A stretch of 64,000 nt of DNA from Salinicoccus hispanicus (GCF_009831115.1 NZ_WUUK01000003.1:372001-436000), one strand, 5' to 3'. Shown: positions 30,922 through 39,585, numbered from the stretch's first letter. A program made the numbers and translations. Notes: a model not told the origin generated them from the letters alone.

Positions 30922-31682
30922 TGTAATATCTCCCTACTTTTTAAATGTGTTCTTCCGCCATCCAGAAACAGTACTTGTCCTTGTATATAATCTGAAGCGT
31001 CAGAGCATAAAAAGTTTATTGCTTCCGTTGTATCTTCCAAAGTTCCCATCCGCCCCAATGGTATGGAACGGAGCAACTCTTTTCTACTTTCCTCAGTGGG
31101 ATAGAGTGTTTCAATCATCGGTGTTTCAATGACCCGGGGCGCAATCAGATTTATGTGAATGCCCCTGTCACTGTACGCCTGTGCCACCGCTCGCATCAGT
31201 CCTATGGCGCCTCCTTTTGAGGTCGCATAATGGACGCCCCCGCCAGATCCTGTGAAGGAGGATCCGGAACCTACAATAACTACTTTGCTTTTGGCATTTT
31301 TCAAAAGAAGCGGAATCGCTGCTTTTACACTGTTGAACAGCCCCATTAGATTGATGTCCATCGTCTTCTCCCACTGGTCAAGGTCCAGATCATCCCAATT
31401 CTTTTTCATTGTTATACCGGCTGAACAGATAAGAACATCGATATTTCCGAAATGGTGCGTGATTTCTTGAAAAACTCTTTTTGTCATTTCTTCTGAAGTG
31501 ACGTCGTGATGAATATAGTGAAGGTTAGAATTGCTTAAATCATCTATCATTTCCATTCCAGCTTTTGAATTCACATCGGTAGCGACCACACGATCTCCTT
31601 TGCTTAGACGGTCGACTACAAAATCTCGCCCTATACCCGAAACTCCACCAATCACAACAATATTCTCAGTTTTTCCCTGCAT
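30918..31682 (-). CDS. Short-chain dehydrogenase/reductase
   Basis: 254 residues. Cofactor motif GGVSGIG at 12-18, CSAG (NAG-like) near 88, and the catalytic set Asn111, Ser141, Tyr152, Lys156 (YATSK) are present. Asp after the second beta strand (ATDVNS) suggests NAD(H). As the only intact SDR in the galactitol-type operon it probably oxidises a polyol or its phosphate; substrate not known. 13 bases after the degenerate SDR gene. Confidence 0.88.
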   Translation of the reverse strand: MQGKTENIVVIGGVSGIGRDFVVDRLSKGDRVVATDVNSKAGMEMIDDLSNSNLHYIHHDVTSEEMTKRVFQEITHHFGNIDVLICSAGITMKKNWDDLDLDQWEKTMDINLMGLFNSVKAAIPLLLKNAKSKVVIVGSGSSFTGSGGGVHYATSKGGAIGLMRAVAQAYSDRGIHINLIAPRVIETPMIETLYPTEESRKELLRSIPLGRMGTLEDTTEAINFLCSDASDYIQGQVLFLDGGRTHLKSREILQ

Positions 31683-31695
31683 AGTATTCTCCTTT

Positions 31696-32379
31696 CTATG
31701 CGATGATTATCGTGTCATCGACATTAATAATCTGTCCATTGATGTGTTTTGATAAAGGAGACGATAAGAACGTTGTAGTACTGATCAGCGTACTGATACT
31801 GGAAGTATTAGCACGCTCGAAATCAAAACGCAGACAATTGACCCTAAAGCCGTTTGGTGACAGTTCTTTATACAGAGCTGTACTCATCGACTCGAGTGCT
31901 GAGCTCGCAGCACAGTAGCTTGCGTCACCCTGGTCCCCTTTCACTGCATCTACTGCCGAGACATTTACTATGCACTTGGTTTCACTTTTCCCTAAAGTCC
32001 TATACAACTTTTTTACCACCATATAGGGGATCGTCAGGTTGATGATTGTATTTTGCTGCCAGTCAGCCAGTGATGTATTTTGAATATCCTTATTCAACTT
32101 AAAGTTATTGGCATTTAGAATCAGATCCACATCTTTAACGTAATCGAGCAGGATGCTGCTTTTATAGAGATGCTTATATTCATCCAGGGATATGCTGAAA
32201 AGTGGTTCCGCATCACCAGTGGTGACCCTTCTCAGCTCAACTTTCCCTGAAAGACCATCTGCATAGAGGTGGTATAGGATCAAATCCTGCTGACTGTAAT
32301 GGTCAAGAAACACTCTACCCAAATCATTGTTTGTACTCAACAGAAGTACGCTTTTAATTGTTGAACTGTGTGCTTCCAA
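31696..32379 (-). CDS. Degenerate SDR-like protein (catalytic lysine replaced)
   Basis: 227 residues from a TTG start placed 7 bases after AAGGAGGT; upstream in-frame TTG overlaps that site. The SDR frame is recognisable (VNVSAVDA with Ser141, GDASYCAASSA with Tyr155, HINGQIINVDD at the C-terminus). However, the Gly-rich loop is STNNDLG, the NAG motif reads NAN, and YxxxK is YCAAS, so the catalytic Lys is Ser159. Cofactor binding and catalysis are doubtful. Adjacent to an intact SDR, it may be a partner subunit or a sensor. Confidence 0.8.
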   Translation of the reverse strand: MEAHSSTIKSVLLLSTNNDLGRVFLDHYSQQDLILYHLYADGLSGKVELRRVTTGDAEPLFSISLDEYKHLYKSSILLDYVKDVDLILNANNFKLNKDIQNTSLADWQQNTIINLTIPYMVVKKLYRTLGKSETKCIVNVSAVDAVKGDQGDASYCAASSALESMSTALYKELSPNGFRVNCLRFDFERANTSSISTLISTTTFLSSPLSKHINGQIINVDDTIIIA

Positions 32380-32393
32380 AATATGAACCTCCT

Positions 32394-33422
32394 TCAACGC
32401 TCGGTTATGACCACCTTCAGAGATTGTCCGCTTGGATCATGGGCACTATGGATGGCGGATTCCAGCTCTTCCAGTGGAAACTTGTGCGTAATCATTGCCT
32501 GTGCATCAATCACCTTATTTTTTATCATTATTAAAGCCGGCTCATAATCGAGCGGGGTCGAGGAATAGGCACCAACAACTTTGATTTCATCTTCAAAGAA
32601 TCTGTAGGCGGGAATATGTACGTCATCTTTTTTGAAAGGGGCGAACACCAGAATCTGCCCACCTCGTCTAATCAGATTCATCGCATCATTGAGCAGCCTG
32701 CCTATGCCTGCAGATATGATGATCAGGTCGATTCCCTGACCGTCCGTCATCGCAAGCAGTTCCGCATGGATATCCTGTTTGGATGGATTAATTATATTGG
32801 TGGCACCGAACGCCAATGCTTTCTCCAGCCGAAAGTCATTGACATCACTGACTATGATCTGATTTGCCAGCTTATGCCTGGCTATTTGAGATTGAATGAT
32901 GCCGATCTGTCCTGCACCCATGATAAGAACATTATCGCCAGGCTCGAGATCCACTTTACTGAATCCGTGCAGACAGCACGCCACAGGTTCTACCAGCGCA
33001 CCTTCTTCGTAGCTGACGTTATCGGGAAGTTTGCCCATAGTACTGTGTATATGCTTATCGGAAACAACGATATAATCTGAAAATCCACCTGGATTCAAGT
33101 TGGTTGCCTTAAACTGTGGACATAAGGAGTAGTTGCCTTTTCTACACTGATCGCAGCTGTAGCAAGGCACATGATGTGCCACGAAGACTCTGTCCCCTGC
33201 TTTAAAGTCCTTAACATCCTTACCTGTCTTTTCTATAATTCCTGATACTTCATGCCCCAAAACTGTAGGTGTAGGAACAGTCTGCTCGATTGCTTTATGA
33301 ACGTCTGTACCACATACACCACAGCACATCATCTTGAGCAAAAGCTCAGTATCCCCGATCTCTACATTTTCTAGACTTTCAATCCGAAAATCATCTTTCC
33401 CGTAGTAAACATTCTTTTTCAT
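32394..33422 (-). CDS. Zinc-dependent polyol/alcohol dehydrogenase (galactitol-1-phosphate/sorbitol dehydrogenase-like)
   Basis: 342 residues from ATG overlapping the previous stop (ATGA). Catalytic zinc ligands Cys37 (GVCGTD) and His57-Glu58 (LGHE); structural zinc cysteines at 87, 90, 93 and 101; Rossmann GAGQIG motif near 172. In galactitol-type PTS operons this enzyme oxidises the imported alditol phosphate to a ketose phosphate. Exact substrate not deducible. Confidence 0.9.
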   Translation of the reverse strand: MKKNVYYGKDDFRIESLENVEIGDTELLLKMMCCGVCGTDVHKAIEQTVPTPTVLGHEVSGIIEKTGKDVKDFKAGDRVFVAHHVPCYSCDQCRKGNYSLCPQFKATNLNPGGFSDYIVVSDKHIHSTMGKLPDNVSYEEGALVEPVACCLHGFSKVDLEPGDNVLIMGAGQIGIIQSQIARHKLANQIIVSDVNDFRLEKALAFGATNIINPSKQDIHAELLAMTDGQGIDLIIISAGIGRLLNDAMNLIRRGGQILVFAPFKKDDVHIPAYRFFEDEIKVVGAYSSTPLDYEPALIMIKNKVIDAQAMITHKFPLEELESAIHSAHDPSGQSLKVVITER

Positions 33423-33874
33423 GACCCACACTCCACATCCTGATTTCGTTCCGCATCAGCAAGCCCAATCAACATCGTCTTCAAATCCTGGGAATCTGAT
33501 ATGCTTCCTGAAATCCAGTATCTTCCTCCAAAAAAGTGATTGGAACTGTCAATGGAAAAATAGAATTTTCCGATATAGGCGTAGTCTTTAACTTTGACAC
33601 TCTTCACATGACTCCATTTATAGCTGTGTTTGATCAAACCCAATGATAAGGTCATACCTTCTTCATTGACGTTCACTCTAGCAGGGTTGTTGATACCTAC
33701 AATGGACATGAATAGCATAAATGGCATTGCAACGAGCACTAGGTTATTTAATGGCGCTGACCCGTTTCTGTAGATATCAAAGATGCCCCACACCAATACG
33801 CCCGCCATAAGCAGTATCGGCACCAGAATGGTAAAGAAAAAGTTCGACAGTGAATATCTACATGACATGCTCAT
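33419..33874 (-). CDS. Small membrane protein with bacterial PH-like domain
   Basis: 151 residues (149 if the ATG two codons in, 9 bases after AAGGAG, is used). Two membrane helices (ILVPILLMAGVLVWGIF and NLVLVAMPFMLFMSIVGI) precede a beta-rich region (VNVNEEGMTLSLGLIKHSYKW, KSVKVKDYAYIGKFYFSI) resembling bPH domains. I do not know such a gene in other PTS operons. It sits between EIIB and the zinc dehydrogenase, overlapping the latter by 4 bases. Confidence 0.65.
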   Translation of the reverse strand: MSMSCRYSLSNFFFTILVPILLMAGVLVWGIFDIYRNGSAPLNNLVLVAMPFMLFMSIVGINNPARVNVNEEGMTLSLGLIKHSYKWSHVKSVKVKDYAYIGKFYFSIDSSNHFFGGRYWISGSISDSQDLKTMLIGLADAERNQDVECGS

Positions 33875-33890
33875 CTGCTCCTTCCTTTGG

Positions 33891-34175
33891 TTAATATTCG
33901 AGATTCAGCTCATTAAATATTTTCTTGATATCTTCTTCCATGCCGATACCAGTAAGAAACGATATGGATTGTATGACAGGCGTGTCTCCGACATTTCCGA
34001 CCGGCGTCGTAGCCACGATCAGATCGAAGTTTGCAGCCTTGGAAGGTGCTTCCGATGCTTTGCACTGATCAACTTGTACATCATGTCCTTTGTTTTTAAA
34101 TACTTCCTCTATCTTCTTGGCGACTACAGTAGATGTTGCGATGGCTGTTCCACATGCGACCAATATTCTTTTCAT
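33891..34175 (-). CDS. PTS galactitol-type EIIB component
   Basis: 94 residues. The P-loop-like start MKRILVACGTAIATSTVVAKKI carries the phosphocysteine Cys8. The remainder (FDLIVATTPVG, ISFLTGIG) fits GatB-like EIIB proteins. It transfers phosphate from EIIA to the sugar bound by EIIC. Good ribosome-binding site (GAAGGAG). Confidence 0.92.
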   Translation of the reverse strand: MKRILVACGTAIATSTVVAKKIEEVFKNKGHDVQVDQCKASEAPSKAANFDLIVATTPVGNVGDTPVIQSISFLTGIGMEEDIKKIFNELNLEY

Positions 34176-34235
34176 TATTATTCTCCTTCAGGATATGATT
34201 TTTACATCTTGTTTTATTAGCTGATTTCTACTTGA

Positions 34236-35624
34236 TCAAGTGTTTTGTTTTTGTGATTCGGCTAAGGCAATCTCCTCAGCAAATTGCTTCCTGATATCCT
34301 TTCTGACCCAGAACCAGAGCAGGGAATAGATGACCGCGAAGATAATTGCAGTAATGAAGAGTGGATTGCTCGGATCGAGAAGGTTTATAAAAATAAACAC
34401 CAGAATATGGGAACCTACGTCAATACCTGAAATGAGGGTTGCGCCATCCGGTATATCAAACCCTACTGTGCGTCCCATAGTTGTGGTCAGTTCGGCGATG
34501 TTTGTTGCAATGAAGAATACAATCATCATGACCACTGTGGCATTGACAATCCCTCTTATGATATTGCCTCTGGAAGCCGCAACAGCCCAAATTACAGTGA
34601 ATGGGAGTACTGCAAGGTCAGCAAAAGGTAGCATTTCATTCCATGGCAGAATGATCGCCAGAAGTATGGTAATAGGTACCATGATAAGCGCAACCGCCAT
34701 ATTTGCCGGGTTACCAATGACAATCGCTGCATCCAGCCCAATGTAGACTTCTTTTCCCGGGAACCTCTTCGTAATATAGTCCCTTGCCCCTTCTGAGATG
34801 GGGATAAGGCCTTCCATCAGCAAAGCCACCATTCTTGGTAATAGCACGAGTACTGCGGCCATTTGTATACCTAATGTCAGCACACCTTGAAGATCATAGT
34901 TTCCAAGCACACCGATCAGCATCCCAAGAACCAGACCCATTACTAAAGGTTCACCGAAAACACCAAATTTTCTACTCAACGTTTCGGGGTCGGCATTCCA
35001 TTTGTTGAAACCAGGAATCTTATCCTCGACTTTATTTAAAGCATAGGTGATTGGTGCAAAGTTTACTGTTTCCGAGTGTGCGAGTGAAACACCTTTCAGT
35101 CCAAAGTGATGTTCCACTGCAGGCGCTGTCCAATCGGCGAGTTTCAGAGTGATAGCTGTAATGATAAGACCGATCGCTATTGCCAGAATTGCATTATCTG
35201 TAGCAATATACGCGATTGAAGTCGAGAAAATCAAATGCCAGAAATTCCAAATGTCAACGTTCACTGTTTTAGTGAAATTAATTGCAACCAGAATAACATT
35301 GAAAATGATGATGAGCGGAATCATCAATGGTGCAAGTGATGTCCCAAAGGAGATGGCCGCACCGACTGGCCAACCCACATCCAATATGCGCAAATTCAGA
35401 CCAAACCTTTCGACCATCGCTGATGCAGCTGGTCCGAGCGCTTCAGAAAGCAGCCCGATCACTAGATTAACTCCAACAAAACCAATTCCTATCGTTATTG
35501 CAGCACGGAATGATTTATTAAACCCTTGTCTAAGTAATAACCCGAAAATCAACATCACGATAGGCAGCATAACCGAAGGGCCAAGTCCAAGAATAAAATC
35601 TACACTGTTTTGTAAAGTCTGCAT
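34236..35624 (-). CDS. PTS galactitol-type EIIC component
   Basis: 462 residues from the ATG giving MQTLQNSVDFILGLG, 9 bases after GGAG; an upstream ATG overlaps the EIIA end. About ten hydrophobic segments, with GLNLRILDVGWPVGAAISFG and the GNPANMAVALIMVP loop typical of GatC-type EIIC. Substrate could be galactitol or a pentitol: in Listeria, Gat-type systems serve arabitol and xylitol. Confidence 0.92.
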   Translation of the reverse strand: MQTLQNSVDFILGLGPSVMLPIVMLIFGLLLRQGFNKSFRAAITIGIGFVGVNLVIGLLSEALGPAASAMVERFGLNLRILDVGWPVGAAISFGTSLAPLMIPLIIIFNVILVAINFTKTVNVDIWNFWHLIFSTSIAYIATDNAILAIAIGLIITAITLKLADWTAPAVEHHFGLKGVSLAHSETVNFAPITYALNKVEDKIPGFNKWNADPETLSRKFGVFGEPLVMGLVLGMLIGVLGNYDLQGVLTLGIQMAAVLVLLPRMVALLMEGLIPISEGARDYITKRFPGKEVYIGLDAAIVIGNPANMAVALIMVPITILLAIILPWNEMLPFADLAVLPFTVIWAVAASRGNIIRGIVNATVVMMIVFFIATNIAELTTTMGRTVGFDIPDGATLISGIDVGSHILVFIFINLLDPSNPLFITAIIFAVIYSLLWFWVRKDIRKQFAEEIALAESQKQNT

Positions 35625-35628
35625 TGAC

Positions 35629-36114
35629 TCACTCTCCATTGGTCATTTTTTGAGTACTGTACTCTCTGATAATATCTATCACTGCTTCCTTGCTTCCGGC
35701 ACCCTTTATTGAATCCAGCAATTCTTCTTTCTGGATCAAGTCCATAATGATTTGAAGAACACCAATCTGATTTTCGGGTTTCTTTATTGCCAGCATGAAT
35801 ATCACTTCTACATCCACTGAGACCTCGGGCATGCCCATATGCTCAAACACGACTGACTTCTCCAATACGCCGATACTTATTTTTTCTTCATTGACATGCT
35901 CATAATCGGTATGCGGAATCGCTACGCCGCGGGATGATGTCTGCAATCCGGTGGCGTACTGCACTTCTCTATCCAGCAAAGCTTTGAAGTAGCTTTCTTT
36001 TACAACCCCTTTCTCATACAGATTATTGAACATGACTTCCAGTGCTTCCTCTTTGCTTTTCTGCTCCTTAATGAAACAGATAAATGCTTCATCAAAATAC
36101 GAGTCAAAGTCCAT
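35629..36114 (-). CDS. PTS EIIA component, mannitol/fructose/galactitol type
   Basis: 161 residues. Active-site His68 in RGVAIPHTDYEHV; VDVEVIFMLAIKKPENQ is the typical following strand. First gene of the operon, behind a CcpA-type promoter and a dyad, with AAGGAGGTGG before ATG. The order EIIA-EIIC-EIIB-dehydrogenase resembles the gat-like cluster of S. aureus. Confidence 0.93.
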   Translation of the reverse strand: MDFDSYFDEAFICFIKEQKSKEEALEVMFNNLYEKGVVKESYFKALLDREVQYATGLQTSSRGVAIPHTDYEHVNEEKISIGVLEKSVVFEHMGMPEVSVDVEVIFMLAIKKPENQIGVLQIIMDLIQKEELLDSIKGAGSKEAVIDIIREYSTQKMTNGE

Positions 36115-36142
36115 TTTTCTCCACCTCCTTATTTACACTTGT

Positions 36143-36157
36143 AAGTTAAAGTAACTT
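36143..36157 (-). promoter_or_regulatory. Dyad operator candidate of the galactitol-type operon
   Basis: AAGTTA-AAG-TAACTT, a perfect 6-bp inverted repeat about 10 bases downstream of the -10. Its half-site differs from the gut/aco dyad, which argues for a different regulator. Confidence 0.5.
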
Positions 36158-36165
36158 TTGTAAAA

Positions 36166-36194
36166 ATGATAGCGCTTACTTTCATTCTTGTCAA
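36166..36194 (-). promoter_or_regulatory. Promoter of the galactitol-type PTS operon with cre site
   Basis: TTGACA-17-TATCAT on the minus strand. AGTAAGCGCTATCA at 36167-36180 matches the cre consensus at 13 of 14 positions and covers the -10. Confidence 0.85.
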
Positions 36195-36239
36195 TATAAT
36201 TTTTAGAAAAATTAAAATGTTCAAAATAGAGTGATCCTA

Positions 36240-36268
36240 TTGCATAATTTCACTAAATGTATTACATT
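36240..36268 (+). promoter_or_regulatory. Weak promoter candidate of the acetoin-type operon
   Basis: TTGCAT-17-TACATT; a TACTAT at 36268-36273 is an alternative -10. A perfect odd palindrome AATGTA-T-TACATT lies at 36256-36268. The poor -35 would fit an activator-dependent promoter. Confidence 0.35.
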
Positions 36269-36277
36269 ACTATCAAA

Positions 36278-36302
36278 TGTTCTATTTAAGAACAGATGTA
36301 AA
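36278..36302 (+). promoter_or_regulatory. Dyad operator/leader of the acetoin-type operon, shared with the gut operon
   Basis: TGTTCT-ATTTA-AGAACA followed by AG-ATGTAAA and GGGAGGC. Aligned with the gut leader, 29 of 35 positions agree with one gap, from before the dyad through the ribosome-binding site. Confidence 0.7.
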
Positions 36303-36314
36303 GGGAGGCATATT

Positions 36315-37295
36315 ATGAATTTTCAGGTTCCTGAAAAAGTATCCAATGAGAAACTGATCGAGCTTTACGAGCAGATGTGGCTGATAAGACTATTTGATGA
36401 GAAAGTGGATGAGTTCTTCGCAAAAGGAAAAATCCATGGTACCACGCACCTGGCTGTCGGCCAGGAAGCGTCAGCAGCAGGAGTGTGTGCACTGCTGGAT
36501 GATTCCGATAAGATCACGAGCACCCATAGGGGGCACGGGCACTGTATTGCCAAAGGTGCAGACGTCAACAATATGATGGCGGAACTATTCGGCAGGACAA
36601 CCGGCTACTGCAAAGGCAAAGGCGGATCGATGCATATCGCGGATCTTGAAAAGGGCAACCTCGGTGCCAACGGCATTGTCGGTGGCGGCTTTGCGATTGC
36701 GACAGGTGCTGCACTGACTTCAAAAATGCGCAATGAGGGATACGTTGTCGCCTGCTTCTTCGGAGATGGTGCTTCCAATGAAGGCAGCTTCCATGAAGCG
36801 ATCAATCTTGCCTCCGTATGGCAGCTTCCCGTCGTCTTCGTATGCGAGAACAACCAATACGGCATGTCGGGCTCGGTGAACGATATGACCAACATCAAAA
36901 ATATCGCAGATCGTGCGGTTTCCTACGGTATTCCTGGAACAGTCGTCGACGGCAATAACATTTTCGATGTAATGAATGCGATGGAAGAAGCAGCCGACCA
37001 TGCCAGAAATGGTAACGGTCCAAGCATCATCGAATGCAAGACATACCGTTGGAAGGGGCATTCCAAGAGTGACGCCAAGAAGTACAGAACTCGCGACGAG
37101 GAACAGGAATGGCGGTCCAAAGATCCAATCAAAAGAATGCGCGATAATTTGATAGAACAAGGCATCTTTACTGAAGAAGATGCCGAACGAATCAAAAAGG
37201 AAGCGGTCCAGAAAATAGAGGACAGTGTGGAATTCGCCCTCAACAGCCCGGAACCGGATGTGTCAACACTACTCGAAGATGTCTATGCTGAATAG
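36315..37295 (+). CDS. acoA: TPP-dependent acetoin/2-oxoacid dehydrogenase E1 component alpha subunit
   Basis: 326 residues from ATG (MNFQVPEKVSNEKL), 6 bases after AGGGAGG. The thiamine diphosphate motif runs from GDGASNEG (150) to the NN at 179-180; STHRGHGHCIAKG is the active-site loop. It resembles AcoA of acetoin dehydrogenase more than PDH E1alpha, but this family also includes 2-oxoacid enzymes, so the substrate is uncertain. First of three genes; the complex decarboxylates or cleaves the substrate and passes an acyl group to lipoate. Confidence 0.85.
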   Translation: MNFQVPEKVSNEKLIELYEQMWLIRLFDEKVDEFFAKGKIHGTTHLAVGQEASAAGVCALLDDSDKITSTHRGHGHCIAKGADVNNMMAELFGRTTGYCKGKGGSMHIADLEKGNLGANGIVGGGFAIATGAALTSKMRNEGYVVACFFGDGASNEGSFHEAINLASVWQLPVVFVCENNQYGMSGSVNDMTNIKNIADRAVSYGIPGTVVDGNNIFDVMNAMEEAADHARNGNGPSIIECKTYRWKGHSKSDAKKYRTRDEEQEWRSKDPIKRMRDNLIEQGIFTEEDAERIKKEAVQKIEDSVEFALNSPEPDVSTLLEDVYAE

Positions 37296-37307
37296 GAGGA
37301 TATGATA

Positions 37308-38303
37308 ATGAGGGAAATAACTTATTTGGAAGCGGTAAGAGAAGCACTCTCCCAGGAAATGAGGCAGAACGAAGATGTCTACATGCTCGGGGAGGACATT
37401 GGTGTATATGGCGGTGCGTTCGGCGTATCGCGCGGAATGATCGAGGAATTCGGTCCGGAGCGCATCCGGAATACCCCGATTTCAGAAGCGGCGATTTCAG
37501 GTGCCGCCATCGGTTCCGCGCTGACAGGCATGCGTCCGATACTGGAGCTGCAGTTTTCGGACTTCATCACCATTGCGATGGACAACCTGGCCAACCAGGC
37601 AGCCAAAATCAGATACATGTATGGCGGTAAAGGCACCATTCCTATCGTCGTCCGGACACCATCCGGCTCAGGTACAGGCGCTGCAGCCCAGCACTCGCAG
37701 AGTCTCGAGGCATGGGTGGCGCATATTCCCGGACTCAAAGTTGTCCAGCCATCGTCGGCAAGTGATGCCAAAGGGTTGCTGAAAGCGGCAATGGACGATG
37801 ACAATCCGGTCATCTTCTATGAACATAAGCTACTCTATAAAACGTCGGAAGACGTGCCCGAAGAGCAGTACAGCATTCCGCTTGGTAAAGCGGATATCAA
37901 ACGGGAAGGCACAGATGCGACAATCGTAGCGACAGGTGTTATGGTCCATAGGGCGCTCGAGGCAGCTGGGAAACTTGCAGAAAAAGGTATTGAAGCAGAA
38001 GTCGTCGATCCAAGAACACTTGTACCATTCGATGTGGAGACTGTCGTCGAATCGGTCAAGAAGACAGGTCGTCTGCTCGTCGTGCATGAGGCAGTCAAGT
38101 TCGGAGGCATCGGCGGAGAGATTACATCCATCGTCGCTGAAAGCGAGGCATTTGATTACTTGGACCACCCGATCAGACGTCTTGGCGCAGCCTTTGTACC
38201 CGTCCCCTACAACCCTACTCTTGAAAAAGCAGCCATTCCGTCGGTTGAGGAAATCATCGCAAATGTCGGCGAAATGGTGAACTACCAGTCCGAGGAGGAA
38301 TAG
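37308..38303 (+). CDS. acoB: TPP-dependent acetoin/2-oxoacid dehydrogenase E1 component beta subunit
   Basis: 331 residues from the ATG 8 bases after AGGAGG; an ATG two codons earlier is too close. The transketolase-like pyrimidine domain ([36 protein letters not shown]) and the C-terminal transketolase domain ([16 protein letters not shown]) are complete. It pairs with the alpha subunit encoded 12 bases upstream. Confidence 0.88.
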   Translation: MREITYLEAVREALSQEMRQNEDVYMLGEDIGVYGGAFGVSRGMIEEFGPERIRNTPISEAAISGAAIGSALTGMRPILELQFSDFITIAMDNLANQAAKIRYMYGGKGTIPIVVRTPSGSGTGAAAQHSQSLEAWVAHIPGLKVVQPSSASDAKGLLKAAMDDDNPVIFYEHKLLYKTSEDVPEEQYSIPLGKADIKREGTDATIVATGVMVHRALEAAGKLAEKGIEAEVVDPRTLVPFDVETVVESVKKTGRLLVVHEAVKFGGIGGEITSIVAESEAFDYLDHPIRRLGAAFVPVPYNPTLEKAAIPSVEEIIANVGEMVNYQSEEE

Positions 38304-38305
38304 AG

Positions 38306-39583
38306 ATGGCAAATGAGATTTTCATGCCCAAGTTGAGCAGTACGATGGCTGAAGGTACCGTCATCGAGTGGTTTAAAGAAGAAGGAGACACGGTGGAAGT
38401 CGGTGAACCTATCTTAGAAATCATGACCGATAAGATCAATATTGAAGTCGAGTCCTATAATGACGGCATACTATTGAAAAAATATTTTGAAACGGATGAC
38501 GTCGTTCCGGTAAATCACGTCATCGGATTCATCGGTGAGGCGGGAGAATCCGTCCCTGATGAGGCACCGGGTGAGAGCAGCGGCGCCGATTCTGATAATG
38601 GTCCAGAAGAGGCACCTTCACAGAGCGAACAACCGGAAGGTCACGCCAAGGACAGTGAATCGAAATCAGAGCTTTCCGGGAAAAGGGAATCGATGATCGG
38701 CAAGGTGCGCGCGACACCAGCCGCGCGGGCACACGCCAGAACTAATGACGTTGATATCAAGCAGATTACAGGCAGCGGAAGGAATGGACGCATCCACAAA
38801 GCTGATGTCGTCAATCATCTCTCTGCACAGTCTAAAACTCCAGCGAAACAGGCTGAGAGTGTAGATGCACCTGTAACAGAAGTTACGGCAAGTCAGGCGG
38901 CAACAGTCCAAACCGAGAAGCTGAGAGGTTCACGAAAAGTGACAGCAGATCGGATGGCTGACAGCAGTGCGACCATTCCACACGTCACGTTGAATTTCGA
39001 AGTGGAAATGGAACCATTGATTGAATTGAGAAAGGATCTGAATGAGAAGTACAAAGATGTAAAGGTTTCTTTCAATGATCTATTCATTCTCATTGCATCA
39101 AAAGCATTGGTTCTGCACCCGGACGTCAACATCACTTTCAAAGACAATGAAATCAGCTATCATGAGGAAAGGAACATTTCATTGGCTGTCGCTGTTGAAA
39201 AGGAACTGTTTGTGCCTGTTGTCAAAAATACCGAGAAGATGGGTCTGTTTGGCATCAGCAAGGAAAGCAGACGCCTGATTGAGGATACACGCAGCCGCAA
39301 GCTGTCGCAGGAGGATATGACCGGCGGCACATTCACCATATCGAATCTCGGCATGTATAGCATCACCAGTTTCACCCCGATAATCAATAAACCGCAGGCT
39401 GCCATACTCGGCATCGGTGCCACGACCGAGCAGCCGACGCTTAGGGATGGTGTGCTCCATAACAGGAAAATCGCAACACTCAGCCTTTCATTTGATCATA
39501 GAGTAATCAATGGCGCCCCTGCTGCAGCGTTCTGCGACACGGTTAAAAAGTTGACGGAGAACCCGATTGAACTGATCCTGTAA
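38306..39583 (+). CDS. acoC: Dihydrolipoamide acyltransferase (E2) of the acetoin-type complex
   Basis: 425 residues. Lipoyl domain 1-80 with the lipoylated Lys43 (IMTDKINIE), an acidic Ser/Glu/Pro linker (80-130), a peripheral subunit-binding domain (TPAARAHARTNDVDIKQITG), a second linker and a catalytic domain. The catalytic motif is DHRVINGA, with Asn where most E2 proteins have Asp. It lies 2 bases after acoB. No E3 gene follows, so dihydrolipoamide dehydrogenase must come from elsewhere. Confidence 0.87.
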   Translation: MANEIFMPKLSSTMAEGTVIEWFKEEGDTVEVGEPILEIMTDKINIEVESYNDGILLKKYFETDDVVPVNHVIGFIGEAGESVPDEAPGESSGADSDNGPEEAPSQSEQPEGHAKDSESKSELSGKRESMIGKVRATPAARAHARTNDVDIKQITGSGRNGRIHKADVVNHLSAQSKTPAKQAESVDAPVTEVTASQAATVQTEKLRGSRKVTADRMADSSATIPHVTLNFEVEMEPLIELRKDLNEKYKDVKVSFNDLFILIASKALVLHPDVNITFKDNEISYHEERNISLAVAVEKELFVPVVKNTEKMGLFGISKESRRLIEDTRSRKLSQEDMTGGTFTISNLGMYSITSFTPIINKPQAAILGIGATTEQPTLRDGVLHNRKIATLSLSFDHRVINGAPAAAFCDTVKKLTENPIELIL

Positions 39584-39585
39584 TG

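Noticed and set aside
32394-33422. Assigning the zinc dehydrogenase firmly as galactitol-1-phosphate dehydrogenase
   Set aside because: Residues show only the zinc alcohol dehydrogenase class; Gat-type systems also serve pentitols, so a precise substrate is not supported.
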